A stretch of 64,000 nt of DNA from Chitinophaga jiangningensis (GCF_900142605.1 NZ_FRBL01000007.1:372001-436000), one strand, 5' to 3'; counted from the first letter of the stretch, positions 16,682 through 25,978 are shown. Notes: generated from the sequence alone by a model not told the origin. Numbers and translations are program-made.

Positions 16682-18769
16682 GTGAAGCGCATTCTGCTAT
16701 TAATGTTCCTGTGCTGTTGCACAGCGGCTATCACCTTTGCCACGAACGGGAGCGCACTACCCGATACCTTAACAATAGAGCCCTCGACGGCGCCTGTTGC
16801 CATAGATCTGCGCGCTTACACCGGCACCCTCGAAGATGCCACCGGCAACCTCAGTATCGACGCAGTTACACAGCTGCCGTTCTATACCAACAATCAACTG
16901 TTTCATGCCGCCCCACGCAATAACAGCAAGCCGAATAACTGCTGGATCAAACTCAACATCAAAAACCCCGGTAACACCAACGCCTCCTGGCTGCTGTTTA
17001 CCGGCTGGCATGATTTCATGTACTGGTACGAACAGGCTCCGGGGAAAGTCCCGAACCTGCTGATGCAAACAGGACTGATGCTGGACCGCGGTGGCGTGGA
17101 ACGCTGGAATAACTACGGCTTAATTACCGACATCCCCCCACACGATACCCGCACTTTCTACCTGCATATCATCAATAAATCCTTCAACGAAAACCCGTTT
17201 GAGCCTACGCTGTACAACTCAGCCGCATTTGTAAAGTTCCAGAGTGCACAGGTAGAAGGGTACCGCCGCGAATCGGTAGTGATACTCGTTTTGCTGGGAA
17301 TGCTACTGGTGATACTCGGCATCTCCCTAATCAATTATATACAGTTGCCAGACAGATCCTACCTCTACTTCGCAATTTATGTACTGGGACTCATCCTGTT
17401 TTTTGCACTGCGACTGGAAAGCAAACCTTACCAGTTATCGTTTTTCCACCGCTGGCCCATGTTGAAATACTATTGGGATATTCCGGGGCTGCTGTTTTGT
17501 TTTTACCTGATGTACCTGCTTTTTGGAAATGCTTTCCTTAACCTGAAGGAGCGTTATCCCTTTATGGAAAGGATTTTCACCTGGGTGGCAGCCGTAGTGG
17601 GCGGACTCATTATCATCTGCATATACCTGATAGCCATGGAGCAATATCATCTCCCTACTATCATATATGGCTATGTATACTTTGGCACCCTGGTACCCTT
17701 ACTGGCAATTTTTATTGCACTGGCAAGGAGATCGCAGCATCACCCGTTGGTGAAGTTCTTCCTGTTTGGCTCGGTATGCCTGTACCTGGCGTGCCTTGGC
17801 TCCTTTCTGATTCACGTACGCCCGTTAGGGTTAGTAGGTGCGCTGGGAGAGTTGTCGGCTCCCACGATCCTGCTGATCGGCGGAATCCTGCTGCAGGCCT
17901 TCTTTGTACTGGCAGGCCTCAGCTACCGCAATAAGCTGGTACACTTGGAACGTACCCGCACCCAGGAAATGCTGATCAAGCAGCTGAATAAAAACAAGGA
18001 GCTGCAACGCAAGCTGAATGAGCAACTGGAAGAGCTGGTAAAGGAACAAACCACTGAAATACTCCGTAAAAAGCAGGAGCTCGAAGAGCAGCGCAAGATT
18101 CAACTGGAAACAGAATATGTGAAAAAGCTTACGGAAATAGAGCTGAAAGCAATCCGTGCACAGATAAATCCGCACTTTATATTCAACTGTCTTAATTCCA
18201 TACAGTTGTTTGTAATGCAACGCGACTTTGAATTTGCCCAGAAATATTTGTCTGATTTCTCCTATCTGATCCGTAAAACGCTTGACTTCTCCCGAAGAAA
18301 TTTTATATCGCTGGCAGATGAAATTACATATCTGAATACTTATCTTGGTCTGGAAAAAATGCGCTTTGAAAACCGCATGGAATATGAGGTGGTGGTAGAT
18401 CCGGAAATTGCTACTGCCGAATTGGAAATACCGGCTATGCTGTTGCAACCTTATGTGGAAAATGCCGTGAAACATGGCATGACCAACCCCAAACAGGCCC
18501 TGGGCAAGCTCTCCATCCGGTTTACACAAATTGAGCCTGACATGCTGGAGTGTATTGTGGAAGATAACGGGATTGGGATTACCCGCGCGCGGGCGCTGCG
18601 TTCTTTGCCCAAGCATCATCAGTCGTCCGGCATGGAAATCAGCCAGAACCGGGCTGATTTGCTGAATAAAATGTACAACACAGAAATACAGATTGAGATA
18701 ATAGACAAAGCGTTGGAAGCGGAATGTAATGCTGGAACGGTAATCAGGATATTGATTCCACAACTTTAA
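16682..18769 (+). CDS. 7TMR-DISM sensor histidine kinase, LytS type
   Basis: Membrane sensor kinase of 695 residues. GTG start at 16682 (KRILLLMFLCCC...) gives a signal peptide ending near FATNG. Residues about 35-180 form an extracytoplasmic 7TMR-DISM ligand domain, about 200-410 seven membrane helices, about 420-490 a coiled coil (RTQEMLIKQLNKNKELQRK...), then the LytS-type His_kinase domain with phosphoacceptor His in AQINPHFIFNCLNSIQLF (about 497) and the ATPase N and G boxes (YVENAVKHGM, VEDNGIGI). It is followed 21 bases later by its likely LytTR partner. The ligand is unknown. Confidence 0.93.
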   Translation: MKRILLLMFLCCCTAAITFATNGSALPDTLTIEPSTAPVAIDLRAYTGTLEDATGNLSIDAVTQLPFYTNNQLFHAAPRNNSKPNNCWIKLNIKNPGNTNASWLLFTGWHDFMYWYEQAPGKVPNLLMQTGLMLDRGGVERWNNYGLITDIPPHDTRTFYLHIINKSFNENPFEPTLYNSAAFVKFQSAQVEGYRRESVVILVLLGMLLVILGISLINYIQLPDRSYLYFAIYVLGLILFFALRLESKPYQLSFFHRWPMLKYYWDIPGLLFCFYLMYLLFGNAFLNLKERYPFMERIFTWVAAVVGGLIIICIYLIAMEQYHLPTIIYGYVYFGTLVPLLAIFIALARRSQHHPLVKFFLFGSVCLYLACLGSFLIHVRPLGLVGALGELSAPTILLIGGILLQAFFVLAGLSYRNKLVHLERTRTQEMLIKQLNKNKELQRKLNEQLEELVKEQTTEILRKKQELEEQRKIQLETEYVKKLTEIELKAIRAQINPHFIFNCLNSIQLFVMQRDFEFAQKYLSDFSYLIRKTLDFSRRNFISLADEITYLNTYLGLEKMRFENRMEYEVVVDPEIATAELEIPAMLLQPYVENAVKHGMTNPKQALGKLSIRFTQIEPDMLECIVEDNGIGITRARALRSLPKHHQSSGMEISQNRADLLNKMYNTEIQIEIIDKALEAECNAGTVIRILIPQL

Positions 18770-18790
18770 GTGTATTCGTAAACGTTAGAT

Positions 18791-19546
18791 ATGGTAAAAG
18801 CAGTTATTATAGACGATGAGCGCAACAGCAGGGATATAATTGCCCTGATGTTGGAAAAATATTGTCCGTTCGTCGAAATAGCGGCTATGGCTACAGATTG
18901 TAACGATGGTATTGCACGGATCAGGGAGCATCAGCCGCAGCTGGTATTCCTGGATCTGGAAATGCCTGATGGTACTGGCTTTGATATTCTCACCGCCTTG
19001 CAGGAGGAGATGAATTTTGAGGCGATTTTTGTAACTGCTTTTGAAAAAAAGTTTTTGCAGATCATACGTTTGAGTGAGGTAGAGCTGATATTGAAGCCGG
19101 TGGATAAGGAGAGTTTATTGCAGGCGGTAACCACCGTGGTGGGGCGCGTGGAAGAAAAAAAGGTGACGCAGCGGTACCAGGTGCTGATGGAGAATTTCAA
19201 CAGTCTGCAAAGTAACCAGTGGCGGGTAATTATTTCTGATACTGATTTCCGGGAGCGGGTGGTATTATTGGGAGATATTGAATATTTCGAATCAGCGGAC
19301 GACAAGGCCGTTTTTCATTTACGCGATGGCGGTATCCTTCCGGCGGCCGGAACATTCAGATATTACCTGGAATTATTTTCCGGGTTGAGGTTTTATCAGT
19401 TAAATAATTCCCAAATAGTCCGTTTATCAGCGGTGGTGCGGGTTTCCGGCGATGGTACCCGGGTAATTCTGCAAAGTGGCAGCATGTTAGAGCTCTCGGA
19501 AAGAAGAAAGAAAGATTTATTAACCCGGCTTCATCATGAGCACTAA
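18791..19546 (+). CDS. LytTR-family response regulator
   Basis: 251 residues. REC domain at 1-120 with the acidic pair DDE (residues 8-10), phosphoacceptor Asp in LVFLDLEMPDGTGFD (about 55) and Lys in LILKPVDKESL (about 104). A LytTR DNA-binding domain occupies about 150-248 (VLLGDIEYFESADDKAVFHL, then RFYQLNNSQIVRLSAV). Pairs with the upstream LytS-type kinase. The outer-membrane protein gene begins 283 bases later behind its own promoter. Confidence 0.93.
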   Translation: MVKAVIIDDERNSRDIIALMLEKYCPFVEIAAMATDCNDGIARIREHQPQLVFLDLEMPDGTGFDILTALQEEMNFEAIFVTAFEKKFLQIIRLSEVELILKPVDKESLLQAVTTVVGRVEEKKVTQRYQVLMENFNSLQSNQWRVIISDTDFRERVVLLGDIEYFESADDKAVFHLRDGGILPAAGTFRYYLELFSGLRFYQLNNSQIVRLSAVVRVSGDGTRVILQSGSMLELSERRKKDLLTRLHHEH

Positions 19547-19667
19547 AAGCAGTTGACACTGTCAAAAGCCCTGTTCCGTCTATATTTCCTCACTTTGCAG
19601 GGCGCTGGCAAGCCTAATAATTAATGCGAGTGCGCGAAGGATACGTAACAATTTCTTAACAAAAAAA

Positions 19668-19698
19668 TTTGGTTGAATAGTTTTTGCCCGTACATTTG
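19668..19698 (+). promoter_or_regulatory. Promoter of the outer-membrane protein gene
   Basis: TTTG (19668-19671), 19-base spacer, TACATTTG (19691-19698), an exact consensus match. It predicts a 5' leader of about 125 nt before the ATG at 19830. Confidence 0.8.
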
Positions 19699-19829
19699 AC
19701 CCGCGAAACGAAAAAGTCAAATAGTCAGACAAAATTATCGTGTTGCAATCGACCAGGATCAGAAGCAAGGTATGTAGAAACAAAATTGAAAGGAAGCACA
19801 GTTTTAATGAATATTTAAATTAACGAAAG

Positions 19830-20435
19830 ATGAAAAAGTTGATTGTAATTGCCGCAGCAGCTCTGTTCGGCACCCAAGTAGCAAACGCGCAAATCTCCAA
19901 AGGTGATTTCCTGGTAGGCGGTACTGCCGAAGTTAGCACCTCTTCCACTAAAACAAAAGACGCTGATGATAAAACCACCAGCACTTCTTTCGGTATCAGC
20001 CCTAAAGTAGGTTACGCCCTGAACAGCAACTGGATGGTGGGTGTGTTTGTTGGCACTCAGTTCGGCGTTGATAAAGCAGCTGACGGTACTAAAAATAAAA
20101 GCTTAGCTATCGCTCCTGGTATCTTCGTTCGTAACTACCATATGCTGGGTGATTCCAAATTTGCATTCTTCGCTGAAGGTAATGCTGCTTACGGTTTCGG
20201 TAACAACAAAGTTGACGATACTAAAATTAGCACCACTAATGCTTTCGCTGTTAACGTACAGCCAGGTATCTCTTATTTCGTAACTAAACACTTCATGGTT
20301 GAAGGTATGTTCGGTGGTATTAACTACACCTGGGCTCAGGATAAAACTGAAGCAACTGGCGTAAAAAGAAACACCAGCTCTTTTGACTTCAAGTTCACTC
20401 AACAGTTCTCTCTGGGTGTTAACTTCCTGTTCTAG
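19830..20435 (+). CDS. Small outer-membrane beta-barrel protein
   Basis: 201 residues. The signal peptide MKKLIVIAAAALFGTQVANAQ is followed by alternating amphipathic strands (GDFLVGGTAEVS, VGYALNSNWMVGVFVG, AFFAEGNAAYGFG) and ends in FSLGVNFLF, with the terminal Phe expected for BAM-dependent insertion. It resembles the OmpW/outer-membrane beta-barrel group; the passenger or substrate is unknown. Codons such as GGT, GCT, GTT and AAC dominate, unlike its neighbours, suggesting high expression. It is flanked by a consensus promoter and a strong terminator, so it is monocistronic. Confidence 0.88.
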   Translation: MKKLIVIAAAALFGTQVANAQISKGDFLVGGTAEVSTSSTKTKDADDKTTSTSFGISPKVGYALNSNWMVGVFVGTQFGVDKAADGTKNKSLAIAPGIFVRNYHMLGDSKFAFFAEGNAAYGFGNNKVDDTKISTTNAFAVNVQPGISYFVTKHFMVEGMFGGINYTWAQDKTEATGVKRNTSSFDFKFTQQFSLGVNFLF

Positions 20436-20476
20436 TAGTTACCACGTGACTTTATGTGAAAATTTTATGGTAATAG

Positions 20477-20514
20477 AAACAGCTGTCTCATTTGAGACGG
20501 CTGTTTTGTTTTAA
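20477..20514 (+). terminator. Terminator of the outer-membrane protein gene
   Basis: 13-pair stem 20477-20489 / 20494-20506 (one T-G pair) with ATTT loop, followed by TTGTTTT. Confidence 0.85.
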
Positions 20515-20522
20515 TGATTACC

Positions 20523-20590
20523 GGCGCTGTCCATTGCCTGCGGCAGAGGAACAGCGCCAGTTTGTTCAGGGCCTGCGGCACCGGACAAAC
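20523..20590. repeat. Two imperfect hairpins with GCC-TGC-GGC apices
   Basis: GGCGCTGT / ACAGCGCC (20523-20530 / 20551-20558) and GTTTGT / ACAAAC (20560-20565 / 20585-20590), each enclosing an inner GCC-TGC-GGC. They lie between the convergent outer-membrane protein and rho genes. Confidence 0.6.
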
Positions 20591-20597
20591 CGGGCAT

Positions 20598-20632
20598 AAA
20601 AAAACGCCAGTGAAATTCATCACTGGCGTTTT
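20598..20632 (-). terminator. Terminator after rho
   Basis: AAAACGCCAGTGA (20601-20613) / TCACTGGCGTTTT (20620-20632), 13 perfect pairs with A- and T-tracts on both sides. It lies 20 bases past the rho stop and could work in both directions. Confidence 0.85.
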
Positions 20633-20652
20633 CATTTATTTTAAAAGTTCGC

Positions 20653-22401
20653 TTATCCATTCATGGAGATCAGGAACTCTTCGTTGTTTTTAGTTCCACG
20701 CATATGTTGCAGCATGAAGTGCATAGACTCGTCGGTATTCATATCAGCCAGGTGATTGCGGAGGATATGGATACGTTTGAGGGAGTCTTTATCCAGCAGC
20801 AGATCATCGCGGCGGGTAGAGGATGCAGATACATCGATAGCAGGGAAGATACGTTTGTTCGCCAGTTTACGATCCAGCAGCAACTCCATGTTACCGGTAC
20901 CTTTAAACTCCTCGAAGATCACCTCATCCATTTTAGAACCGGTGTCGATCAGTGCAGTAGCGAGGATGGTGAGTGAACCACCATTTTCGATTTTACGTGC
21001 AGCACCGAAGAACTGTTTTGGTTTCTGCATGGCGTTGGCTTCCACACCACCACTCAATACCTTACCGGAGGCAGGTGCTACGGTGTTGTGTGCACGTGCC
21101 AGACGGGTGATGGAATCGAGCAGTATCACTACGTCGTGGCCACATTCTACAAGGCGTTTTGCTTTTTGCAGGGCAATAGCGGAAACTTTCACGTGTTTTT
21201 CTGCCGGCTCATCGAAGGTAGAAGCGATAACTTCTGCTTTTACGCTACGTTCCATATCGGTTACCTCTTCCGGACGTTCGTCGATCAGTACCACCATCAG
21301 GTAAATTTCAGGATGGTTGGTAGCGATGGCGTTGGCTACTTCTTTCAGCAGCATGGTTTTACCCACTTTCGGTTGAGCTACGATCAAACCACGTTGTCCT
21401 TTACCGATTGGCGTGAACATATCCATAATACGGGTAGAGTAGTTATTGGATGTAGTGGTGAGGCGCAGTTTTTCGAATGGAAACAGCGGGGTGAGATAAT
21501 CGAAAGGTACACGGTCGCGTACTTCTTCAGGTGATTTACCATTAATGGTTTCAACTTTCAGGAGGGCGAAATATTTTTCACCTTCTTTCGGAGGACGCAC
21601 CGCACCTTTAACGGTATCACCGGTTTTGAGACCGAATAATTTTATTTGAGACGGAGATACGTAGATATCATCCGGCGAGCTCAGGTAGTTATAATCAGAT
21701 GAGCGGAGGAAACCATAACCATCAGGCATCATTTCCAGTACGCCTTCGCTAACAATCACGCCATCGAATTCGATATTGAATGCAGGCTCTTTTTTGTTGT
21801 TGAATTTATTTTTCTGCGCTGCGGGCACGATGGTGTCCGGCTCTTCAGGCATCACAAAGTCATCATCGTCATCCTGTAACTCCTCTTCTTCTTCCTCCTC
21901 TTCTTCTTCCTGCACTCTGCCTTTTGCAGCAGGTGCCGGCAAAGGTTTTACCTCTTCCTCTTCTTCATCATGCATATCTTCAGTGAAAGATGGGATAATG
22001 ATATCGTCGTCGTCATCGAAGGTGAGAGAAGGAATGCTGTCGAGGTCTATATCGAAGTTTTTGATTTTAGGTTTCGGAGTTTCGGAGTTATCGTCGGTTT
22101 CCTTGCTTTTGCCTGTGGTAGCTTTTTTTGCTGGTTTCTTTGCTGCTGGTTTTTCTTCAGTATGATGAGGTTCTTCAGCTGCGTGCTCGTCGTCTTTCTT
22201 TACAGGTTTGCGTTTGCGTGCTTTTTTCTCTTCTCCGTTTGCTGGGTTATCTGCAGAAGCCATTACAGCTTGTTTATCAAGGATCTTGTAGATAAGGTCT
22301 TGTTTGTTCAGTTTTTTTGCGTTTGTAACGTCCAGCTTCTCTGCTATATCAAGCAGCTCTGGAACGAGCATGTCGTTCAATTGTAAGATGTCGTACATCA
22401 T
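20653..22401 (-). CDS. rho: Transcription termination factor Rho with acidic insert
   Basis: Hexameric RNA helicase that ends transcription. The frame is open from a TTG at 22413, but ATG codons at 22401 and 22398 (MYDILQLNDML) fit the Rho N-terminal domain. About residues 55-210 form a low-complexity insert: a basic Lys-rich part, then acidic blocks (runs of Glu, then Asp). The RNA-binding cold-shock domain follows (GVLEMMPDGYGFLRS), then the ATPase with Walker A in PKVGKTMLL, the Q-loop region and Walker B (VVILLDSITRLARA). The length of 582 compares with 419 in E. coli. Known Bacteroides Rho proteins carry a similar disordered insert. Confidence 0.96.
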   Translation of the reverse strand: MMYDILQLNDMLVPELLDIAEKLDVTNAKKLNKQDLIYKILDKQAVMASADNPANGEEKKARKRKPVKKDDEHAAEEPHHTEEKPAAKKPAKKATTGKSKETDDNSETPKPKIKNFDIDLDSIPSLTFDDDDDIIIPSFTEDMHDEEEEEVKPLPAPAAKGRVQEEEEEEEEEELQDDDDDFVMPEEPDTIVPAAQKNKFNNKKEPAFNIEFDGVIVSEGVLEMMPDGYGFLRSSDYNYLSSPDDIYVSPSQIKLFGLKTGDTVKGAVRPPKEGEKYFALLKVETINGKSPEEVRDRVPFDYLTPLFPFEKLRLTTTSNNYSTRIMDMFTPIGKGQRGLIVAQPKVGKTMLLKEVANAIATNHPEIYLMVVLIDERPEEVTDMERSVKAEVIASTFDEPAEKHVKVSAIALQKAKRLVECGHDVVILLDSITRLARAHNTVAPASGKVLSGGVEANAMQKPKQFFGAARKIENGGSLTILATALIDTGSKMDEVIFEEFKGTGNMELLLDRKLANKRIFPAIDVSASSTRRDDLLLDKDSLKRIHILRNHLADMNTDESMHFMLQHMRGTKNNEEFLISMNG

Positions 22402-22584
22402 CGGAATTGTCAAATTTTAGAAGTCATATGAGGCGGGTACCACTGCATACCAACACGCACCAATTACAAATAATTGTTTTGAGTCAATAAATTTAATTTG
22501 ATTATTAAATTTGATAGGGAATGTTGAGTTCAGGAACTGCTGATGAAGGTGGTAATTTTGGACTTAATCAGACAGATTATAACG

Positions 22585-22616
22585 CAAGATTAAAACAACT
22601 TTCATAATTATCCAAA
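22585..22616 (-). promoter_or_regulatory. Likely rho promoter
   Basis: Minus strand: TTTG (22616-22613), 20-base spacer, TAATCTTG (22592-22585; one mismatch to TAnnTTTG). It predicts a leader of about 180 nt before the rho start. Confidence 0.5.
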
Positions 22617-22744
22617 AAAATTTGCCCCTCATTGCCCTCTCCTTTCCTTGTTGCCGCTAGATTGCAGCCATATTAAGTACTTTTTTAACATTTCCTTGGC
22701 AAAAGCAGCCTTGCGTTTTCGAGGTTAATTGCAGGTAAACGGGC

Positions 22745-22775
22745 TATGCACTATGGATAATTCCACTTATTTTTG
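22745..22775 (+). promoter_or_regulatory. asnS promoter
   Basis: TATG (22745-22748; one mismatch to TTTG), 19-base spacer, TATTTTTG (22768-22775), 21 bases before the asnS ATG. Confidence 0.6.
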
Positions 22776-22796
22776 CAGTCCTAAAATTTATTTATT

Positions 22797-24236
22797 ATGA
22801 GCCAAAGGGTAAAAGTTAAGCAGATCCTGGCAGACGACAGGACTAACTATGAAGTTACAGTAAAGGGTTGGGTACGGTCATTCCGTAACAATCAGTTTAT
22901 AGCTTTGAATGATGGCTCTACCAATAATAATCTCCAAGTAGTTATAGATACCGAGAATACCGACCCTGCTACGCTGAAGCGCATCACCACCGGTGCTTCC
23001 ATCAGTGCAGTAGGGGAAGTAATTCCTTCCCTGGGTAAAGGCCAGCGGGTAGAGCTCAAAGCAGCCTCCCTGACCATCCTGGGCGATTGCGATCCGGAAA
23101 AATATCCGCTGCAGCTGAAAAACAGGCCCAGCCTCGAATACCTGCGTGAAATCGCTCACCTGCGTTTCCGTACCAACACATTCGGCGCTATTTTCCGCCT
23201 GCGCAGCTCCCTCGCATTCGCAGTACACAAATTCTTCCGGGAAAAAGGTTTCGTATACCTCCACACCCCTATCATCACTGCTTCTGACGCTGAAGGCGCC
23301 GGCGAAATGTTCCGCGTAACCACACTGGATATGAACCAGCCCCCACGTACCGAAAGTGGTGAAATAGACTTTAAGGAAGATTTCTTCGGCCGCTCCACCA
23401 ACCTCACCGTATCCGGTCAGCTGGAAGGTGAACTGGGCGCCATGGCACTGGGTGATATCTATACCTTCGGACCAACCTTCCGCGCCGAAAACTCCAACAC
23501 CGCACGCCACCTGGCTGAGTTTTGGATGATCGAGCCTGAAATGGCCTTCTACGAACTGGAAGACAACATGAACCTCGCGGAAGAGTTCATCAAATCCGTG
23601 ATCAGCTACGCACTGGAAAACAACCGGGAAGACCTGGAATTCCTCGCTGGCCGCCTCGCAGAAGAAGAAAAATCAAAACCACAGGCAGAACGCTCAGAAA
23701 TGGGCCTGATCGAAAAATTGGAGTTCGTAGTAAACAACGAGTTTATGCGACTGACCTATACAGAGGCGATCAGCATCCTGAAAGACAGCAAACCTAACAA
23801 GAACAAGAAGTTCCAATATCTGATCGAAGGTTGGGGTGCCGACCTGCAGAGCGAACACGAACGCTACCTCGTGGAAAAACACTTTAAGAAACCAGTTATC
23901 CTCACTGACTATCCAAAAGAAATCAAATCGTTCTACATGAAGCTGAACGAAGATGGTAAAACAGTGAGAGCAATGGATATACTCTTCCCTGGCATCGGCG
24001 AAATCGTTGGTGGTAGCCAGCGTGAGGAAGACTACGATAAACTGGTGGCACGCATGGAAGAAATGCATGTTCCTGTGGAAGAACTGAGCTGGTTCCTGGA
24101 TACCCGCCGCTTCGGTACCGCCCCGCATGCCGGCTTCGGACTGGGCTTCGAGCGACTGGTACTCTTTGTTTCCGGTATGACCAACATCAGGGATGTGATA
24201 CCTTTCCCAAGAACACCGAAGAACGCAGAATTCTAA
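22797..24236 (+). CDS. asnS: Asparaginyl-tRNA synthetase
   Basis: Class IIb synthetase charging tRNA-Asn. 479 residues. The N-terminal OB-fold anticodon domain covers about 1-110 (VKGWVRSFRNNQFIALNDGS). The catalytic domain has motif 1 (RSSLAFAVHKFFREKGFVYLHTP), motif 2 (FGPTFRAENSNTARHLAEFWMIEPE) and motif 3 (GFGLGFERLVLF). The Asn-type GEMF and PRTPKNAEF ends support AsnRS over AspRS. ATG at 22797; a terminator follows. Confidence 0.97.
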   Translation: MSQRVKVKQILADDRTNYEVTVKGWVRSFRNNQFIALNDGSTNNNLQVVIDTENTDPATLKRITTGASISAVGEVIPSLGKGQRVELKAASLTILGDCDPEKYPLQLKNRPSLEYLREIAHLRFRTNTFGAIFRLRSSLAFAVHKFFREKGFVYLHTPIITASDAEGAGEMFRVTTLDMNQPPRTESGEIDFKEDFFGRSTNLTVSGQLEGELGAMALGDIYTFGPTFRAENSNTARHLAEFWMIEPEMAFYELEDNMNLAEEFIKSVISYALENNREDLEFLAGRLAEEEKSKPQAERSEMGLIEKLEFVVNNEFMRLTYTEAISILKDSKPNKNKKFQYLIEGWGADLQSEHERYLVEKHFKKPVILTDYPKEIKSFYMKLNEDGKTVRAMDILFPGIGEIVGGSQREEDYDKLVARMEEMHVPVEELSWFLDTRRFGTAPHAGFGLGFERLVLFVSGMTNIRDVIPFPRTPKNAEF

Positions 24237-24243
24237 TAAAAGT

Positions 24244-24272
24244 AACTCCCGCACACCGCGGGAGTTTTTTTT
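24244..24272 (+). terminator. asnS terminator
   Basis: AACTCCCGC / GCGGGAGTT (24244-24252 / 24258-24266) with ACACC loop and a following T-run. Confidence 0.9.
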
Positions 24273-24359
24273 GCCCTTAATTTATGGAATGTATCTGACC
24301 CCGCATCTTACTGATGAAGGCGCTTTCAACCATTTTCGTTTATACTAAACTGTTATACC

Positions 24360-24875
24360 ATGGCTGAAATGAACAATACATCCAACAACCGTCATGATGG
24401 CAAAAGAAGAAGTATCAAGAAATCAACCCGCGTGGATATGACACCTATGGTGGATCTCGGATTTTTGCTAATCACCTTTTTTATGCTTACCACCACCATG
24501 GCACAACCTAAAACATTGAACCTCCTGATGCCCCGCACAGACGGAGAACCCATGAAGCTGGGCGAATCCAAGGCCTTAAACGTTATCCTCGGCCCCAACA
24601 ACCAGGTGGCATGGTACGAAGGCATGGACACCGATCCACAGATACATCATACCTCTTTCGCTAATAAAAATGGTATCCGTGATATACTGATCAGCAAAAA
24701 GGCTGCGGTAATGGAAAAATTCCATTCCAACGACCTCATGGTACTTATCAAGGCAGATAAAACCGCCAACTACAAGAACCTGGTGGATATCATGGATGAG
24801 ATGCTGATCAATAAGATTGACCGTTATGCCGTAACCGATATCACACCGCAGGAAACTGCCTACTTCAACAAATAG
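24360..24875 (+). CDS. ExbD/TolR-type biopolymer transport protein, orphan
   Basis: 171 residues. A short basic cytoplasmic N-terminus (KRRSIKKSTRVDMTPMVDLGFLLITFFMLT) leads into a single membrane helix holding the conserved Asp of the MVDLGFLL motif that carries protons in ExbD/TolR. The periplasmic domain follows from about residue 55 to the end. No ExbB/TolQ, TonB or second ExbD gene adjoins it, which is unusual. It probably works with an ExbB encoded elsewhere. Confidence 0.88.
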   Translation: MAEMNNTSNNRHDGKRRSIKKSTRVDMTPMVDLGFLLITFFMLTTTMAQPKTLNLLMPRTDGEPMKLGESKALNVILGPNNQVAWYEGMDTDPQIHHTSFANKNGIRDILISKKAAVMEKFHSNDLMVLIKADKTANYKNLVDIMDEMLINKIDRYAVTDITPQETAYFNK

Positions 24876-24959
24876 CCATAATACCGGTCCTGCTAACCGC
24901 AGGGCCGGATTCCATGTGGTAAGGATTTGCTACCTTTACCACTCCAAAACAATAGCATT

Positions 24960-25916
24960 ATGGCAATTACCCACTCCATTCCATCCGTGGACCTCGCGGA
25001 CTTTACGTCGGGCGACGCCAGTCGCAAGGCTGCTTTTGTACAGCAATTGGGCAAAGCTTATGAAGAAGTAGGATTTGTGGCCGTTAAAAATCACGGCATT
25101 CCTGATGAACTGATCGCTGATCTGTACAAATACGTGCAGGAGTTTTTTAAACTCCCGTTCGACATAAAGCATAAATACGAAATTCCTGAACTGGCAGGTC
25201 AGCGGGGCTATACCTCTTTTGGTAAGGAGCACGCTAAAGGCTATGAAGCACCTGACCTGAAAGAGTTTTTCCAGTTCGGACAAACGGTGGAGGATGACGA
25301 CAAAACCGTAGAACATTATCCGGCTAACGTACAGGTAGAGGAAGTACCGGCATTTACGCCAACCTTCTTTAAAGCCTACCGCGGCTTTGAGCAGTCAGGC
25401 CGCTACCTGCTGCAGGCCATTGCGCTCTACCTCGGACTGGAAGAGCATTACTTCGACAGCAAAATACATAACGGTAATTCTATTCTGAGAGCGATCCACT
25501 ACCCTCCTATTAAAGAGGAGCCGAAATCAGCCATCAGAGCAGAACAACATGAAGATATCAATCTGATTACCCTGCTGGTGGGCGCTTCCGCTGATGGCCT
25601 TCAGATTCTTGACAAACAGAACAACTGGGTACCCGTTACCTCCCTGCCGGAACAGATTGTGGTAAACGTGGGCGATATGCTGCAACGCTTAACCAACAAC
25701 AAACTGAAGTCCACCACCCACCGCGTAGTAAATCCTCCGCGCGAGTTATGGGGCACTTCCCGTTACTCCATTCCCTTCTTCCTGCATCCTAAATCAGATA
25801 TGAAGCTGGATAGCCTGGATAGCTGCGTTACCCAGGATAATCCACTCGCCTATTCGCCCATCACCGCAGGTGAATACCTCGATGAACGCCTCCGCGAAAT
25901 AGGCCTGAAAAAATAA
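24960..25916 (+). CDS. 2-oxoglutarate/Fe(II)-dependent oxygenase, isopenicillin N synthase-like
   Basis: 318-residue non-heme iron oxygenase. The frame is open from 24927, but the ATG at 24960 (MAITHSIPSVDLADF) gives the standard DIOX_N start. The N-terminal DIOX_N domain (about 1-120, with VKNHGIP) precedes the 2OG-Fe(II) domain, whose iron ligands are the His and Asp of EQHEDINLITLL (about 198-200) and the His of STTHRVVNPP (about 254). The 2-oxoglutarate-binding Arg lies in SRYSIPFFLHP. All ligands are intact. The substrate cannot be told; plant-like and bacterial homologues act on varied small molecules. Confidence 0.9.
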   Translation: MAITHSIPSVDLADFTSGDASRKAAFVQQLGKAYEEVGFVAVKNHGIPDELIADLYKYVQEFFKLPFDIKHKYEIPELAGQRGYTSFGKEHAKGYEAPDLKEFFQFGQTVEDDDKTVEHYPANVQVEEVPAFTPTFFKAYRGFEQSGRYLLQAIALYLGLEEHYFDSKIHNGNSILRAIHYPPIKEEPKSAIRAEQHEDINLITLLVGASADGLQILDKQNNWVPVTSLPEQIVVNVGDMLQRLTNNKLKSTTHRVVNPPRELWGTSRYSIPFFLHPKSDMKLDSLDSCVTQDNPLAYSPITAGEYLDERLREIGLKK

Positions 25917-25938
25917 TATCCAAGCGGTATCAATAAAA

Positions 25939-25978
25939 CTTAAAGCCCCGGAAAGTGTTAACCTTCCGGGACTTTAAG
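25939..25978 (+). terminator. Hairpin after the oxygenase gene
   Basis: CTTAAAG-CCCCGGAA / TTCCGGGA-CTTTAAG (25939-25953 / 25964-25978), 15 positions with one mismatch and a 10-base loop. It lacks a clear T-run beyond the stem, so it is a probable but not certain terminator. Confidence 0.6.

Larger units (their letters stand above)
22402..22796. other. Divergent rho/asnS intergenic region
   Basis: 395 AT-rich bases between divergent essential genes. It contains the two promoter candidates listed separately. Apart from the long rho leader, no open frame or strong hairpin is seen. Confidence 0.55.

Noticed and set aside
17831..18763. 310-codon minus-strand frame
   Set aside because: Antisense to the LytS-type kinase; His- and Phe-rich nonsense with no family features.
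21776..22165. Serine-repeat plus-strand frame over rho
   Set aside because: It is the complement of the Glu/Asp codon runs in the Rho insert and is not a separate gene.
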